Shown here one piece after another: positions 30,827-40,998 of a stretch of 64,000 bases of DNA. The notes under the pieces are model-generated. The model ran no database searches. It had not been told where the DNA came from and saw only the letters and a list, made by a program, of their open reading frames with translations. The translations under genes were made by a program, and so were the position numbers. Where the stretch lies: positions 620,001-684,000 of the forward strand of contig NZ_CAXBGN010000002.1 of assembly GCF_963975415.1 (NCBI RefSeq). Direction: 5' to 3'. Each line of letters opens with the position of its first letter. Position 1 is the first letter of the stretch. This DNA comes from Kriegella sp963975415 (GTDB lineage: Bacteria; Bacteroidota; Bacteroidia; Flavobacteriales; Flavobacteriaceae).

Positions 30827-33193
30827 TTACTCGTCACGCAAAGCATCCACTGGGTTGGCGATTGCCGCCCTAAAACTCTGCCAACTTACCGTAAGCAAGG
30901 CTATGACCAAGGCAGTAATTCCTGCCAAGCCGAAAATCCACCAGCTAATCGAGGTTTTATAAGCAAAGCCTTCCAGCCACTTCGTAAATCCGTAATAAGC
31001 CAATGGAACGGCAATTACAAATGCTAAGACAACCCATTTTAAAAAATCTTTGTTCAGCAGGGTCAATATTTCGGAAACCTTGGCCCCATTCACTTTTCGA
31101 ATACCAATTTCTTTGACCCTTCGTGCCATAGTAAACTTTGATAAGGCAAAAAGGCCAACACAAGAAAGCAGTATGGCCAAGATCGAAAACCATGCGATAA
31201 GTGTATTTACTTTTATATATTCTTTGTACTGTTCGTTAAGTTTTTCATCTGCAAAAAAATGAGTAAGGGCAGACGCCGGCAGACCCTCTTGCCATTTTTC
31301 GTTTAGCAGATCAATTACCTGAAAGCTAGCACCTGCTTTAGCTTTTACCAATAAATAATCCCAATCGGCAAAGTTTTCCGTTTCATGAAAAAAGTGAGCT
31401 AAAGGCTGTATCTCCCTTTGTACGCCTTGATAGCTAAAATTATCTATCGCGCCAACAACGCGGTACGCACTTCCAGTTTCAGAGCCTTCATGCAGAATTT
31501 GTCCCGTAGCTTCGGTAAAACCCAATTCTTCCATGGCCCTTTTATTCAATACCACGCTGTTTTTACTAGCGGAAGCTGGTTGATCGAAACCGGAGCCATT
31601 TAAAAACTCTATCCCCATGGTTTTAAAATAATGCCGGCCCACATACGCCTTTCTGAGGAACATACGCTCGACAGTACCGGAACCTTCGGGGAAAAAGCCA
31701 TTATAATTCTCATCGTAGTCTCCAGGAATACTTCCTGAAAAGCTCACTGATTCTACAAGCGGACTCGCCTCCAGTTCTTCTGAAATTCTTTTTAAATTTT
31801 GAGATGCTTCTTCAAGGTTTTCGTACTGCCAGCTATCGGTTTGTGCGACAATCACATTTTCACTATCAAATTTGGGGTCCTTTTGAAGCATATAATCTAT
31901 CTGTTTCCGAATCAAAAAAGTTCCGGAAATAAGTACAATCGCTATCACAAACTGTATGACAATCAGAGAATGCCGAGAGACCGATTTTTTATTGACCGGA
32001 AATAGATTGCCCCGAAGACTTTGTATCATTTTACTGCGAGACCAGAATAAAGCGGGAATTATCCCCGAAAACACCCCGACAACGGCCCAAATCAACATCA
32101 AAACACCCAATAACAGCATATTTTTAAAAGGCTTGAATTGCAGATCGGCTTCGAACAAGCGGTTAAATGTTGGCAGAAGCAAAACAACTAGGGCAATTCC
32201 TACAATCAAGGCAATCAGGCTTACCATCAGGGATTCCGTCATTATTTGGTAGAATAGGGTTTGTCGGGTGGCACCATGAACTCTCTTTATCCCAATTTCC
32301 TTAATTCGCACCAAGGAATTGGTTATGGTGAGATTTATAAAATTGACAATAGCAATGCCGATGATACCTAAGGCGATGATGGTCAAAATAACAATTAGGG
32401 TCCGGTTCGACTCTTCCTCGGCATGGTATTCACTAAAGGGTAGTAGGTTTAAATCGGTTTCATTCTCCCCCACCGGAAGAAAATTTTCAGTTACAATACG
32501 CTGTAATTTATCTTTGACGTCAGCGGCATTCGTACCGTCTTTCAACTGCACATAGGTTACAGAAAAGGTATTGTACCAATCATGGATATCTTTAATCCAA
32601 GGAGATATTTCTTCACCGGTTTCATAAGATGCCACGATATCGAACTTGACCGATGAGTTATCGGGAATAGCTACCACCCCCTTAACGGTTAGAAATATAT
32701 CTTCGAATTTAATTCGAAGTTGTTTGCCAATGGGCGAATCGGTTCCAAAATATTTCTTTGCAAATGCCGTACTTATTACGACACCGTATTTGTCTTCTAT
32801 TGCGTTTTTTGGCGAGCCCTCAGTAAAAGGAAAAGTAAATACGGAGAAAAACCCATTGTCTACGTAGTAGATGTTTTCGGGAAAGGCCACGTCTTTATAG
32901 CTCAAACGAAAGCCCTCCCAATCGAAAATGCGTGTGCCATTTTCTACTTCCGGGATTTCTTTTATCATTTGGGGCAGCAAAGGGCCTTTAGTCATTGTAC
33001 TTTCCCCTTCCCGCACCCTATAAATATTGGACAAATTTTCATGAAAATGATTATAGGTCAAATCGTTGTAAACATACAGTAGCAGTACTAGAAAGGAAGC
33101 GATACCTACACCAAGTCCTAGCGTATTGATCAGAAAAGTACTTTTGTTCTTTTTAATGTTTCTAAGAAAAAGTAAAATGTTGTGTTTTAACAT
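30827..33193 (-). CDS. FtsX/MacB-type ABC permease, array copy 1 (distal)
   Basis: This 788-residue double permease has an N-terminal helix (FLINTLGLGVGIASFLVLLLYVY), a first periplasmic MacB-type domain and a three-helix FtsX unit that includes IALGIIGIAIVNFINLTI and the coupling segment RIKEIGIKRVHGATRQTL. A single helix (SLIVIQFVIAIVLISGTFLI), a second periplasmic domain and a last FtsX unit with RRVKEIGIRKVNGAKVSEI follow. Its C-terminus (NPVDALRDE) is the conserved end of the array. One chain would supply both halves of the membrane dimer. It is the most divergent copy (MLKHNILLFLRNIKKNK start) and the last before the spacer with the second regulatory region. Substrate unknown. Confidence 0.87.
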   Translation of the reverse strand: MLKHNILLFLRNIKKNKSTFLINTLGLGVGIASFLVLLLYVYNDLTYNHFHENLSNIYRVREGESTMTKGPLLPQMIKEIPEVENGTRIFDWEGFRLSYKDVAFPENIYYVDNGFFSVFTFPFTEGSPKNAIEDKYGVVISTAFAKKYFGTDSPIGKQLRIKFEDIFLTVKGVVAIPDNSSVKFDIVASYETGEEISPWIKDIHDWYNTFSVTYVQLKDGTNAADVKDKLQRIVTENFLPVGENETDLNLLPFSEYHAEEESNRTLIVILTIIALGIIGIAIVNFINLTITNSLVRIKEIGIKRVHGATRQTLFYQIMTESLMVSLIALIVGIALVVLLLPTFNRLFEADLQFKPFKNMLLLGVLMLIWAVVGVFSGIIPALFWSRSKMIQSLRGNLFPVNKKSVSRHSLIVIQFVIAIVLISGTFLIRKQIDYMLQKDPKFDSENVIVAQTDSWQYENLEEASQNLKRISEELEASPLVESVSFSGSIPGDYDENYNGFFPEGSGTVERMFLRKAYVGRHYFKTMGIEFLNGSGFDQPASASKNSVVLNKRAMEELGFTEATGQILHEGSETGSAYRVVGAIDNFSYQGVQREIQPLAHFFHETENFADWDYLLVKAKAGASFQVIDLLNEKWQEGLPASALTHFFADEKLNEQYKEYIKVNTLIAWFSILAILLSCVGLFALSKFTMARRVKEIGIRKVNGAKVSEILTLLNKDFLKWVVLAFVIAVPLAYYGFTKWLEGFAYKTSISWWIFGLAGITALVIALLTVSWQSFRAAIANPVDALRDE

Positions 33194-33267
33194 AGGTTCC
33201 TTTTTTAGTCATTCATAATTGAGCCGCTCCGCATTGAAAGGTCTTTATGCTCCTTTTATCATAGCGT

Positions 33268-35685
33268 CTAATCATCTTTTAAGGCATTCACCGGATTCAT
33301 CGTTGCCGCCCTGAAACTTTTCCAACTAATGGTTGCAAAGGCAATAAGTATGGTAATCAATGCTGCCAAGGCAAAAAGCCACCACTGCAACTCTATGCGA
33401 TAAGCAAAACTTTGTAGCCATTTCTCCATGAGATAATATCCTATGGGGAAGGCCACTATAAAAGAGATACCCACAAGTTTCAAGAAATCGGCGGAAAGCA
33501 TGGCCACAATCTCAGGTACCGAGGAGCCAAGCACCTTACGGATACCTATTTCCTTAAATCGCTGTTGCGTCGTGAAAGTTACCAGTCCGAAGAGCCCCAA
33601 ACAGGCCACGAAAATGGTCAACATAGCAAAAACGTAAAGCACGGTTCCCATTTTTTGTTCCGACAGATATGTTTGTCTATACGATTCATCAAGCAAACTG
33701 TAATTAAACGTTTCGTTGGTGTTAAAGCTATTCCAAAGGGATTCGGCACTGCCAATCAGACCCGCCATGTCGCCGGTTTTCGCACGTACAATTAATCCGC
33801 CATAGGAGCCATAGACCATGATCAAAGGTTCTATGGCCCGATGTAACGATTCATGGTGAAAATCTTTGACCACCCCGATTACGGTAAGCTTTACATTTTC
33901 AGAATTGGAAGCTGCACGTTCAAAAGTCTTTCCAATAGGATTATCACCGAGTGCAAAGGCTTTGGCGGCACTTTGATTGATAATGGTATTTCCTTCTTCC
34001 GAGCCAAATTCTTCCGAAAAATTTCGGCCCTCCAGCAGTTCTATTCCCATAACCGAAAGATAGTTCTCATCAACATTGTAGAGCGAACTTCTCCGTTTGA
34101 ACTTCCCCTCCTTATAAATACCAAAAACACTACGGTCTGAAGGTCCGGCGGGTACAAACGGAGATTGAGTAATACCTGCTACTTTTGGGTCTTTCAACAA
34201 TTCATTTTTTAGAACTTCATTGTCGTTTCCCAATAGATAAGAATCTCGTAATACAAGAATCTGATCTTTATCATAGCCTAAGTTTTTATTTTGGATGTAT
34301 GTCATTTGTTGATTCACCGCCAAAACGGCCAATATTAACGCGGCCGATATTACAAACTGAAATACGACCAATCCACTTCGAATACCTTTGCTTTTACCAA
34401 AACCTAAAAACTTACCTTTTAAGGCTGAAACTGGTTTAAAGGATGAAAGAAAAAATGCCGGATAGCCCCCCGCTAGAAGGCTAATTATCATACCGCCTAT
34501 AAGAAATATCGCCAAAAAAGAAGGCTTTAAAAGTTGTTGCGACTGTAGTTCTTTACCCGAAATCATGTTGAAAAAAGGCAAAGAAAGACTTACTATTACA
34601 ACTGCCACAATAATGGCCATGACCGTAGCTATCACTGATTCCATTAAAAATTGTTTGATCAGTTGTTTTTTATTTGAGCCCAAAACTTTACGTATACCAA
34701 CCTCTTTTGCCCTTTTGGCCGCTGCAGCCGTAGCCAAGTTCATAAAGTTGATGCAGGCGATAAGCAGCATAAAGAGTGCAACAGCACTGAAAATATAAAT
34801 GTATTTGATATCACCCCCTTGCTCTAAAGTAGAGGCCTTTGAAAACTCGGGATTCAGGTGGATGTCGGTCAAGGGCTGCAGGTAAAGCCCCAACGAATTT
34901 TCTTGGTTGAATTCGTCATAGCTAACCCCCAACTCTTCCTGTAGTTGTGGTCCCATGTGCTGTTTTAGCACCTGCGGGAGTTTTGCCTGTAATTGTTCAT
35001 AAGGATACCCTTTGCGCAATACCAAATAGGTAAAAAAATCGGAATTCATCCAAGTACCACTTTGGGCAAGTTCGTGTCCTTTCATAGAAACAAAAGCATC
35101 AAAATGAAAGTGTGAATTTTTGGGCACCTCATCGATAATGGCCGTGACCTTGTAGGGCTGATCATACCCCTCCAATTCCAGATTTTTGCCGATGGCATTT
35201 TTTGTATCACCAAAATAGCGCTGTGCTTCCTTTTTGGTGAGTACGATACTAAAGGGCTCTTCTAGGGGTGCGACCACTTCTCCTTCGATAACCGGAAGGG
35301 TAAACACCTCAAAAAAATTGGGATCCACCCAAGCGTATTTGCCATTTTTAAAAGTTGTGTTGTTGTACGCCACATTGGGCTCGCCCATTCTTCTTAGGCG
35401 CGTAGCGTCGTTTACTTCAGGAAATTCACGTTTTAGGGTTTCTGCGACCGGTGGCATTACCACAGCTTCCCGTACGTCTTCACCCTCAATTTTCGCCTTG
35501 AAAACCACACGAACGATTTCATCGGCTTTTTCGTTGAACCTATCATAGCTTAATTCGTCGATCACGAAAAGCATAATAACCAAACACGAGGCGATACCTA
35601 GCGACAGTCCTACTATATTTAGGGAGAAAAGTCCTTTATTTCTTAAAATATTCCGAAACGCAATTTTAAAATAATTCTTTAGCAT
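33268..35685 (-). CDS. FtsX/MacB-type ABC permease, array copy 2
   Basis: I start at the ATG at 35683-35685 (MLKNYFKIAFRNILRNKG), which matches the other copies. The frame continues to 35793, but those 36 residues are basic, unlike any copy, and are translated spacer DNA. The resulting 805-residue protein has eight predicted helices (1+3+1+3) around two periplasmic MacB-type domains. Coupling segments are AKEVGIRKVLGSNKKQL in the first half and FKEIGIRKVLGSSVPEI in the second. It ends NPVNALKDD. The two halves are internal duplicates, so one polypeptide can form the complete membrane part with an ATPase dimer. The gap to copy 1 is 74 bp. Confidence 0.87.
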   Translation of the reverse strand: MLKNYFKIAFRNILRNKGLFSLNIVGLSLGIASCLVIMLFVIDELSYDRFNEKADEIVRVVFKAKIEGEDVREAVVMPPVAETLKREFPEVNDATRLRRMGEPNVAYNNTTFKNGKYAWVDPNFFEVFTLPVIEGEVVAPLEEPFSIVLTKKEAQRYFGDTKNAIGKNLELEGYDQPYKVTAIIDEVPKNSHFHFDAFVSMKGHELAQSGTWMNSDFFTYLVLRKGYPYEQLQAKLPQVLKQHMGPQLQEELGVSYDEFNQENSLGLYLQPLTDIHLNPEFSKASTLEQGGDIKYIYIFSAVALFMLLIACINFMNLATAAAAKRAKEVGIRKVLGSNKKQLIKQFLMESVIATVMAIIVAVVIVSLSLPFFNMISGKELQSQQLLKPSFLAIFLIGGMIISLLAGGYPAFFLSSFKPVSALKGKFLGFGKSKGIRSGLVVFQFVISAALILAVLAVNQQMTYIQNKNLGYDKDQILVLRDSYLLGNDNEVLKNELLKDPKVAGITQSPFVPAGPSDRSVFGIYKEGKFKRRSSLYNVDENYLSVMGIELLEGRNFSEEFGSEEGNTIINQSAAKAFALGDNPIGKTFERAASNSENVKLTVIGVVKDFHHESLHRAIEPLIMVYGSYGGLIVRAKTGDMAGLIGSAESLWNSFNTNETFNYSLLDESYRQTYLSEQKMGTVLYVFAMLTIFVACLGLFGLVTFTTQQRFKEIGIRKVLGSSVPEIVAMLSADFLKLVGISFIVAFPIGYYLMEKWLQSFAYRIELQWWLFALAALITILIAFATISWKSFRAATMNPVNALKDD

Positions 35686-35846
35686 GATTTTATTTCTTGT
35701 GCCAAAATCAATTCGGCATTTGTTATTCTTTAGCTCCCTTCTTTTTTCAAAAGAGGGGAATGAATTCCGTTTTGTGCCAAGCTTGTGCGGCACAAGAGGA
35801 AGAAAGGGGATTTTAAAGTCATGAACCTTGATGCACTAATCACCTA

Positions 35847-35900
35847 AAACCCTCCGATTCGATCTTCGATCGAACCACCTACCTTTGAAAAAAAGGGAGG
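35847..35900. repeat. REP-like hairpin element, copy I
   Basis: It begins AAACCCTCCG, has an inner hairpin TTCGATC-ttc-GATCGAA, then CCACCT and an A/T-rich interrupted AAAGGGAGG end. The frame AAACCCTCCG-[hairpin]-CCACCTCC-[hairpin]-GGGAGG is shared with elements at 43505-43560 and 46112-46167. It lies between permease copies 2 and 3, 18 bp from the end of copy 3. Confidence 0.55.
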
Positions 35901-35917
35901 AACCTTAACTATTTCTA

Positions 35918-38335
35918 TTACTCCGTGCGTAAACTTTTTAACGGTTTGATCAAAGCCGCGCCAACAGATTGGTAACTAATTGTCGAAACAGCAATGGCCA
36001 AAGCGACTATTCCGGCTATTGCGAATATCTCCCATCCAATGTTGATATGATACGCAAAATCTTCGAGCCATCGCTGCATCATATACCAGCCAATGGGGAT
36101 GGCTATGACAATAGCAACCAAGACCAATTTCAAAAAATCAAGTGTCAATAAGCTATAGATACTTTGGAAAGGTGCACCAAGCACTAGGCGAATACTGATT
36201 TCCTTTTGGCGTTGTTCTACCATAAATGCTGAAAGCGCAAATAAACCCAAACAGGCTACCAAAATAGCGAACAAGGCAAAACTGTTAAAGATTTTGCCCA
36301 TACGCTGGACATCCTCATGCATTTGAGCAAATTTCTGATCCAGAAAACCATAACTTAAAGATTGGTTCGGCACATTGCTATTCCAAATTGTTGTGATTTC
36401 GGCTAGAGATTCCTTGATGTTCCCAGCACCGATTTTTACCGCAATCGTTCCAAAATCGTTACCCAATCGTAAGGCCACAGGTGAGATGTTTTCTTTCAAA
36501 GATTTAAAATGAAAATCTTCAACAACGCCAATAACAGTCCATTGCTGGCGGTTATTATCAATTTGCTTACCTATTGGGTTTTTAAGGCCTAGATCGAAAG
36601 CCATTTTTTGATTGATGATAATTGAATTGACCGAATCGGAAGCAAAATCCCTTGAAAAATCCCGGCCTTGCATTATTTTTATGCCCAAAGTCTTTATATA
36701 ATCATAGTCTATTTGCCAGGTTTGGCTCAAGACGCCGCCATTTTCGTTTCCATCGCCTATAAGATTAAATGTAGTCTGATTGCGTTTGGAACCGTCAACC
36801 GGCAAATAATCGCTAGTGGAAACCTGTCGAACTTGTGGCAATTGCAAGAGTTGTTGTTTAAAATTTCCCGACTTATTTCCCAAGACATTTGCGCCTTCTA
36901 GAATCACGACCTGTTCTTTATTGTAACCTAAATCTTTTTTAAGGATAAAGTCCATCTGCTTGTAAATAATCAGCGTTCCGATAATCAAAATAACCGATGT
37001 TGCAAATTGAAAAACGACCAACCCACTTCGCAGTTTACCACTTTTACCCCCTCTACTCAAACTCCCTTTTAAGACATTGATAGGTCGGAAGGCGGAGAGG
37101 TAAAACGCTGGATATAGCCCGGCAAGAATTCCAATGATTAAAGCCGAAAGGAGTAGAACAGGTATAAACCACCATGACGCCCAAGGCATTGCAATCGTCT
37201 TTTCAGCTATGGAATTGAATATTGGAAGTAACAGCCATGCCGTTGCCACCCCAACTATAAAAGATATGATGCTAAATAATACGGCCTCTGTAAGAAATTG
37301 GTTCACAAGGTTACTCTTGAAAGCACCGACTGTTTTTCGCAAGCCAACTTCTTTTGCCCTGTTCGCAGATTTTGCCGTTGACAAGTTGATAAAATTGATA
37401 CAGGCTAAAACTAAAATAAACCCAGCAATAGCCGCAAACAACCATACAAAACGAACGTCTCCGTGTTGTAACCCATCGGCCATTTCTATATCAGATTTTA
37501 AATGAATGTCGCTTATCGGTTGTAATTTGTATTCTATACTTTTTAGAATTTCTATAAATGATGCATCCCTGCCTCTTTCGATCTGAGCAGGAATTACATA
37601 GTTCTCTATTATAGCACGCATTTTGTTCTCCAATTCCTCCACGTTACTTTTTTCATCCAAAAGGACATAGGTAAAGTAGTTTTGTGATGTCCAACTTAGA
37701 TTGGTATCATCAATGGGTAACAGAAAATCAAAATCGAGATGTGAATTACTGGGAAAATCAGGCATCACACCAGATATGGTATACGGCTTTGAAGCATTAT
37801 CGTCTAAAATCAACGTTTGCCCAAGGACGTTACCTTGGGGAAAATATTTAGCCGCTTTCGATTCTGAGATAACAATGTTTCCCGGTCCAGTCAAAGCTTC
37901 CGTAGCGTTGCCCTGTAGTAGCGGTATTTCAAGTATCTCAAATATATTCTGGTCGCCATACAGGAATCCCCCCTCAAAGATGTTCTGCGTCGCTGCGCCT
38001 GAACGGAATGCTCTTTTTCCACCGGAAGAAAGTGCAGAACCGAATATTTTACCAGCTTTTTTAATTTCGGGAAAATCGGCTTCGATTGTCTGTGCCATTG
38101 GCAGAGGGAAATGGGTGCTTTTTTTCATTTCCCCACCTATTTCTGCCTGCAGTACTACCCTATAAATTCGATCCGAATTGGCATAATGCCGATCATAGTT
38201 CAATTCATCCTTTATGAATAATGCAATTAACAAACAAGCTGCGATGCCCACGGCAAACCCCCCAACCTTTATAAAGGTTAACAATTTTTCACTTTTGATG
38301 CTTCGCCAAGCGATTTTTAGATAGTTTTTAAACAT
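35918..38335 (-). CDS. FtsX/MacB-type ABC permease, array copy 3
   Basis: This 805-residue double permease starts MFKNYLKIAWRSIKSEK with helix 1 in TFIKVGGFAVGIAACLLIALFI. The first FtsX unit has AKEVGLRKTVGAFKSNL and FLTEAVLFSIISFIVGV. The fifth helix is LVVFQFATSVILIIGTLII, and the second unit has QKEISIRLVLGAPFQSI. In that second coupling segment GIRKVLG is changed to SIRLVLG, replacing the usual lysine. It ends LKSLRTE. Periplasmic domains lie at about 50-290 and 470-680. The gap to copy 4 is 55 bp. A MacB-like function powered by a shared ATPase is inferred from the family. Confidence 0.87.
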   Translation of the reverse strand: MFKNYLKIAWRSIKSEKLLTFIKVGGFAVGIAACLLIALFIKDELNYDRHYANSDRIYRVVLQAEIGGEMKKSTHFPLPMAQTIEADFPEIKKAGKIFGSALSSGGKRAFRSGAATQNIFEGGFLYGDQNIFEILEIPLLQGNATEALTGPGNIVISESKAAKYFPQGNVLGQTLILDDNASKPYTISGVMPDFPSNSHLDFDFLLPIDDTNLSWTSQNYFTYVLLDEKSNVEELENKMRAIIENYVIPAQIERGRDASFIEILKSIEYKLQPISDIHLKSDIEMADGLQHGDVRFVWLFAAIAGFILVLACINFINLSTAKSANRAKEVGLRKTVGAFKSNLVNQFLTEAVLFSIISFIVGVATAWLLLPIFNSIAEKTIAMPWASWWFIPVLLLSALIIGILAGLYPAFYLSAFRPINVLKGSLSRGGKSGKLRSGLVVFQFATSVILIIGTLIIYKQMDFILKKDLGYNKEQVVILEGANVLGNKSGNFKQQLLQLPQVRQVSTSDYLPVDGSKRNQTTFNLIGDGNENGGVLSQTWQIDYDYIKTLGIKIMQGRDFSRDFASDSVNSIIINQKMAFDLGLKNPIGKQIDNNRQQWTVIGVVEDFHFKSLKENISPVALRLGNDFGTIAVKIGAGNIKESLAEITTIWNSNVPNQSLSYGFLDQKFAQMHEDVQRMGKIFNSFALFAILVACLGLFALSAFMVEQRQKEISIRLVLGAPFQSIYSLLTLDFLKLVLVAIVIAIPIGWYMMQRWLEDFAYHINIGWEIFAIAGIVALAIAVSTISYQSVGAALIKPLKSLRTE

Positions 38336-38390
38336 GATTCTCGTTTTTTGATGCTTCCCCGCCTATGTACGGCAAAGGTTTGATGATGAT

Positions 38391-40874
38391 TTATTCGTTA
38401 CGCAACGATTCTGCTGGGTTGACCATAGCCGTTTTAAAAGATTGAGAAAGAATAGACAGCGCCGCGACCACTAAAACCACCAACAAGGGCGCTAAAAACA
38501 TCGTAATACTGAGGTCGATTTTGAACGCATATTTTTCTAACCAATTTTTGGTGACAAAATAGATAATCGGTAGGGCTATCGCCCCCGATAGCAAAACCAA
38601 GCCTAGCAATTTTCTTGGAATTATTGCCAAGGCCTGTACGACAGTGGCGCCCATAACTTTGCGCACACTTATCTCTTTGGTCTTTTGCATGGCCATATGC
38701 GATCCCAGACCGAAAAGCCCCAGGGCCGCTATAAAAATTGCCAAAACAGAAAATACCAGACAGATGATTCCGAATTTCGATTCCGCTTTGTATTGTCGAT
38801 TAAAGTAGTCATCGATAAAAAAGAAGTTGTAGAGATCGTTCGGGAAAAACTCTTTGAACTTGGTCTCTATTTGAGCCGTTGTTTCATGAATATTGTTACC
38901 TGCAATATTTACTGTTACAAACGAGGCCGTATAGTCGGCAAAGTGCATGAAAACAATGGGGTCGTATCCCTTTTGCAGCGATTGTTGGTGGTGGTCTTCT
39001 ACTACTCCTATTATTTCAGTTGTTCGATCGATTGGCCCATATTTGAATATCATTTTTTGGTCTATAGCCGCCTCAGGGTCTGAAAATCCTAAATTTTTTG
39101 CGGCCGAACGATTGATTATCACACGGTGCCCTGAAGGAACTGCTCCCTCTCTTGTATACAATGTGGTGGCATCCTCTTTAACAAAATCTCTTCCTGCCAA
39201 GAGTTCGATGTCATAGGTTTTTATAAAATCTTGGTCGACAATAACGAAATTGGCATTGACACCTAGCTCCCTTCGTACATGTACTTGTCGAATGGTATTC
39301 CCCTGTATGATAGGTTTTCCGGGTATTTCATCGGACAGGGCCACACTATTGATCTTTGGGTTTTGGATCAGTTCGCGCTTAAAAGATTCTACTTTCAGCT
39401 GTGTGGTAGAATCGGCATACATTGGTGCAGAAAAAACAAGATTTTGCTCGGCATCAAAGCCAAGGTCTTGGTTCTGCATGTATGAGAATTGATTATAAAC
39501 AATATAGGTTCCCGCTATTAGGGCAATTGAAATAGCAAATTGTGCAACTACCAACGTCTTTTGAAGGGTATTACCTTTTGATGTTTTATGAAACTTACCC
39601 CGCAGCACTTCAATCGGTACAAAACCGGACAATACAAAGGCAGGGTAGAGTCCTGCTAAAATTCCGCCTAATAGAAATATGCCTATCATGGCCAACCATA
39701 CTTGCCATTGACCCCACATACCAAAGTTTAAAACTTCTATTCCGACCAACGAATTAAAAGAAGGAATCAATAAATTAATTAATACAAATGATATGATAAC
39801 TGCAAAGAAATTAATGATCAACGATTCAAACAAAAATTGATGAATCAGTACTGACCGAGGGGCTCCAACTACTTTTTTAAGCCCTACTTCCTTGGCACGC
39901 TCCATTGATTTCGCGGTAGAAAGGTTAACAAAATTAATCATGGCGATAGCAATAATAAAGCCTGCTACAATGAGTAAAAAGTACAACGTACCCTCACTAT
40001 TATTCGGAGAGATTTCCTTTAATAGATGAGATTTCAAATGAATGTCTTTAACGGGCTGTAATGCAAGTTTTGCTTCAAAACCATGCTCGTTCATAATATT
40101 CCCCAAATATTTTTTTACGAATGCCGGAAACTTAGCCTCGACCACCTTCGGATCTGTACCTGGTTTAAGTTTAACGTAATTGTAAAACTCTGGCCATACC
40201 CAACTGTTCGCATGATCACCATCTTGTCCGAAAATATTATACGAAACAATCATACCCATGGGTAAATGTGTGTTCTCTGGCCGATCCTTAAAAACACCGG
40301 TTACTTTGAGTTTGAAATTGTCATTGATTTCAATCATTTTGTCAATAGGATCTTCATTTCCGAAAAAGCGATGAGCTATTTTTTCAGCCAGAATAACAGT
40401 AATAGGTTCTTCAAGAGCCGTTGCCGGATCACCTTGAATGAATTGAATATCGAACAGGTCGATAATTGCGTTATCAGCGAAATAAATATGGTCATCATTT
40501 GCATCTGATTTTATTTCGTCACCGTTAGAATTGGTGTATGAAATATTCATGGTGCCAGAGAATCCCATTGGCTTATCGGCAATCCGTGTATAACTCTCAA
40601 CTTCTGGAAAATCCGATAGCATTGCGGGGCCAGCCATTGGGTGGTTCGTTGCAGAAGTAGCAAAACCATTACCCCCAAGATTTGTGGTCAATGTTACCCT
40701 GTAGAGGTTATCGACTTCGGGAATAAAACTATCATAGCTTTTTTCAAATGCAATGTAACTTATCAATAGAATAAATGCCGTTATCCCAATTGAAAGCCCT
40801 AAAACATTGATGCCTGTAAAAAGTTTGTTCCTTAAAAAGAATCGTAAGGCAATTTTTAGATGATTTTTTAGCAT
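38391..40874 (-). CDS. FtsX/MacB-type ABC permease, array copy 4
   Basis: At 827 residues this is the longest copy. It starts MLKNHLKIALRFFLRNK. The extra length is mainly in the periplasmic domains, which contain an insertion-rich stretch with SYTNSNGDEIKSDANDDHIYF in the first and VDQDFIKTYDIELLAGRDFVKEDATTLYTREG in the second. Coupling segments are AKEVGLKKVVGAPRSVL and TKEISVRKVMGATVVQA, and the end is NPAESLRNE. The different periplasmic surfaces are where any substrate specificity of the array would reside. 55 bp separate it from copy 3 and 124 bp from copy 5. Confidence 0.87.
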   Translation of the reverse strand: MLKNHLKIALRFFLRNKLFTGINVLGLSIGITAFILLISYIAFEKSYDSFIPEVDNLYRVTLTTNLGGNGFATSATNHPMAGPAMLSDFPEVESYTRIADKPMGFSGTMNISYTNSNGDEIKSDANDDHIYFADNAIIDLFDIQFIQGDPATALEEPITVILAEKIAHRFFGNEDPIDKMIEINDNFKLKVTGVFKDRPENTHLPMGMIVSYNIFGQDGDHANSWVWPEFYNYVKLKPGTDPKVVEAKFPAFVKKYLGNIMNEHGFEAKLALQPVKDIHLKSHLLKEISPNNSEGTLYFLLIVAGFIIAIAMINFVNLSTAKSMERAKEVGLKKVVGAPRSVLIHQFLFESLIINFFAVIISFVLINLLIPSFNSLVGIEVLNFGMWGQWQVWLAMIGIFLLGGILAGLYPAFVLSGFVPIEVLRGKFHKTSKGNTLQKTLVVAQFAISIALIAGTYIVYNQFSYMQNQDLGFDAEQNLVFSAPMYADSTTQLKVESFKRELIQNPKINSVALSDEIPGKPIIQGNTIRQVHVRRELGVNANFVIVDQDFIKTYDIELLAGRDFVKEDATTLYTREGAVPSGHRVIINRSAAKNLGFSDPEAAIDQKMIFKYGPIDRTTEIIGVVEDHHQQSLQKGYDPIVFMHFADYTASFVTVNIAGNNIHETTAQIETKFKEFFPNDLYNFFFIDDYFNRQYKAESKFGIICLVFSVLAIFIAALGLFGLGSHMAMQKTKEISVRKVMGATVVQALAIIPRKLLGLVLLSGAIALPIIYFVTKNWLEKYAFKIDLSITMFLAPLLVVLVVAALSILSQSFKTAMVNPAESLRNE

Positions 40875-40984
40875 GGCTCTTTGTTTATCATTGTTCGTTA
40901 ATGGTTGTTGAACGGATCAATTAGCAAAAGGCAAATTTTGCTGCCAATAGCCATAATTTCTTAGAATTGTTCATTGTTTATTGC

Positions 40985-40998
40985 TCACTGTTCACTGT
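40985..40998. repeat. Two TCACTGT heptamers abutting the copy 5 stop codon
   Basis: Two tandem TCACTGT units (ACAGTGA on the minus strand) occur directly next to the TAG of permease copy 5, preceded by degenerate units (TCATTGT). The same heptamer is repeated six times at 56904-56945. Confidence 0.6.

Noticed and set aside
35699..35705. A further TTGGCAC (minus strand) upstream of permease copy 2
   Set aside because: No T-G pattern at the -12 position (AAGAAATAAAA follows) and no TGT-N11-ACA dyads upstream, so it is not counted as a third sigma-54-like promoter.
35686..35793. 36-residue N-terminal extension of permease copy 2
   Set aside because: The extra residues are not found in any of the six sister permeases; the ATG at 35683-35685 gives the standard MLKNYFKIAFRN start.
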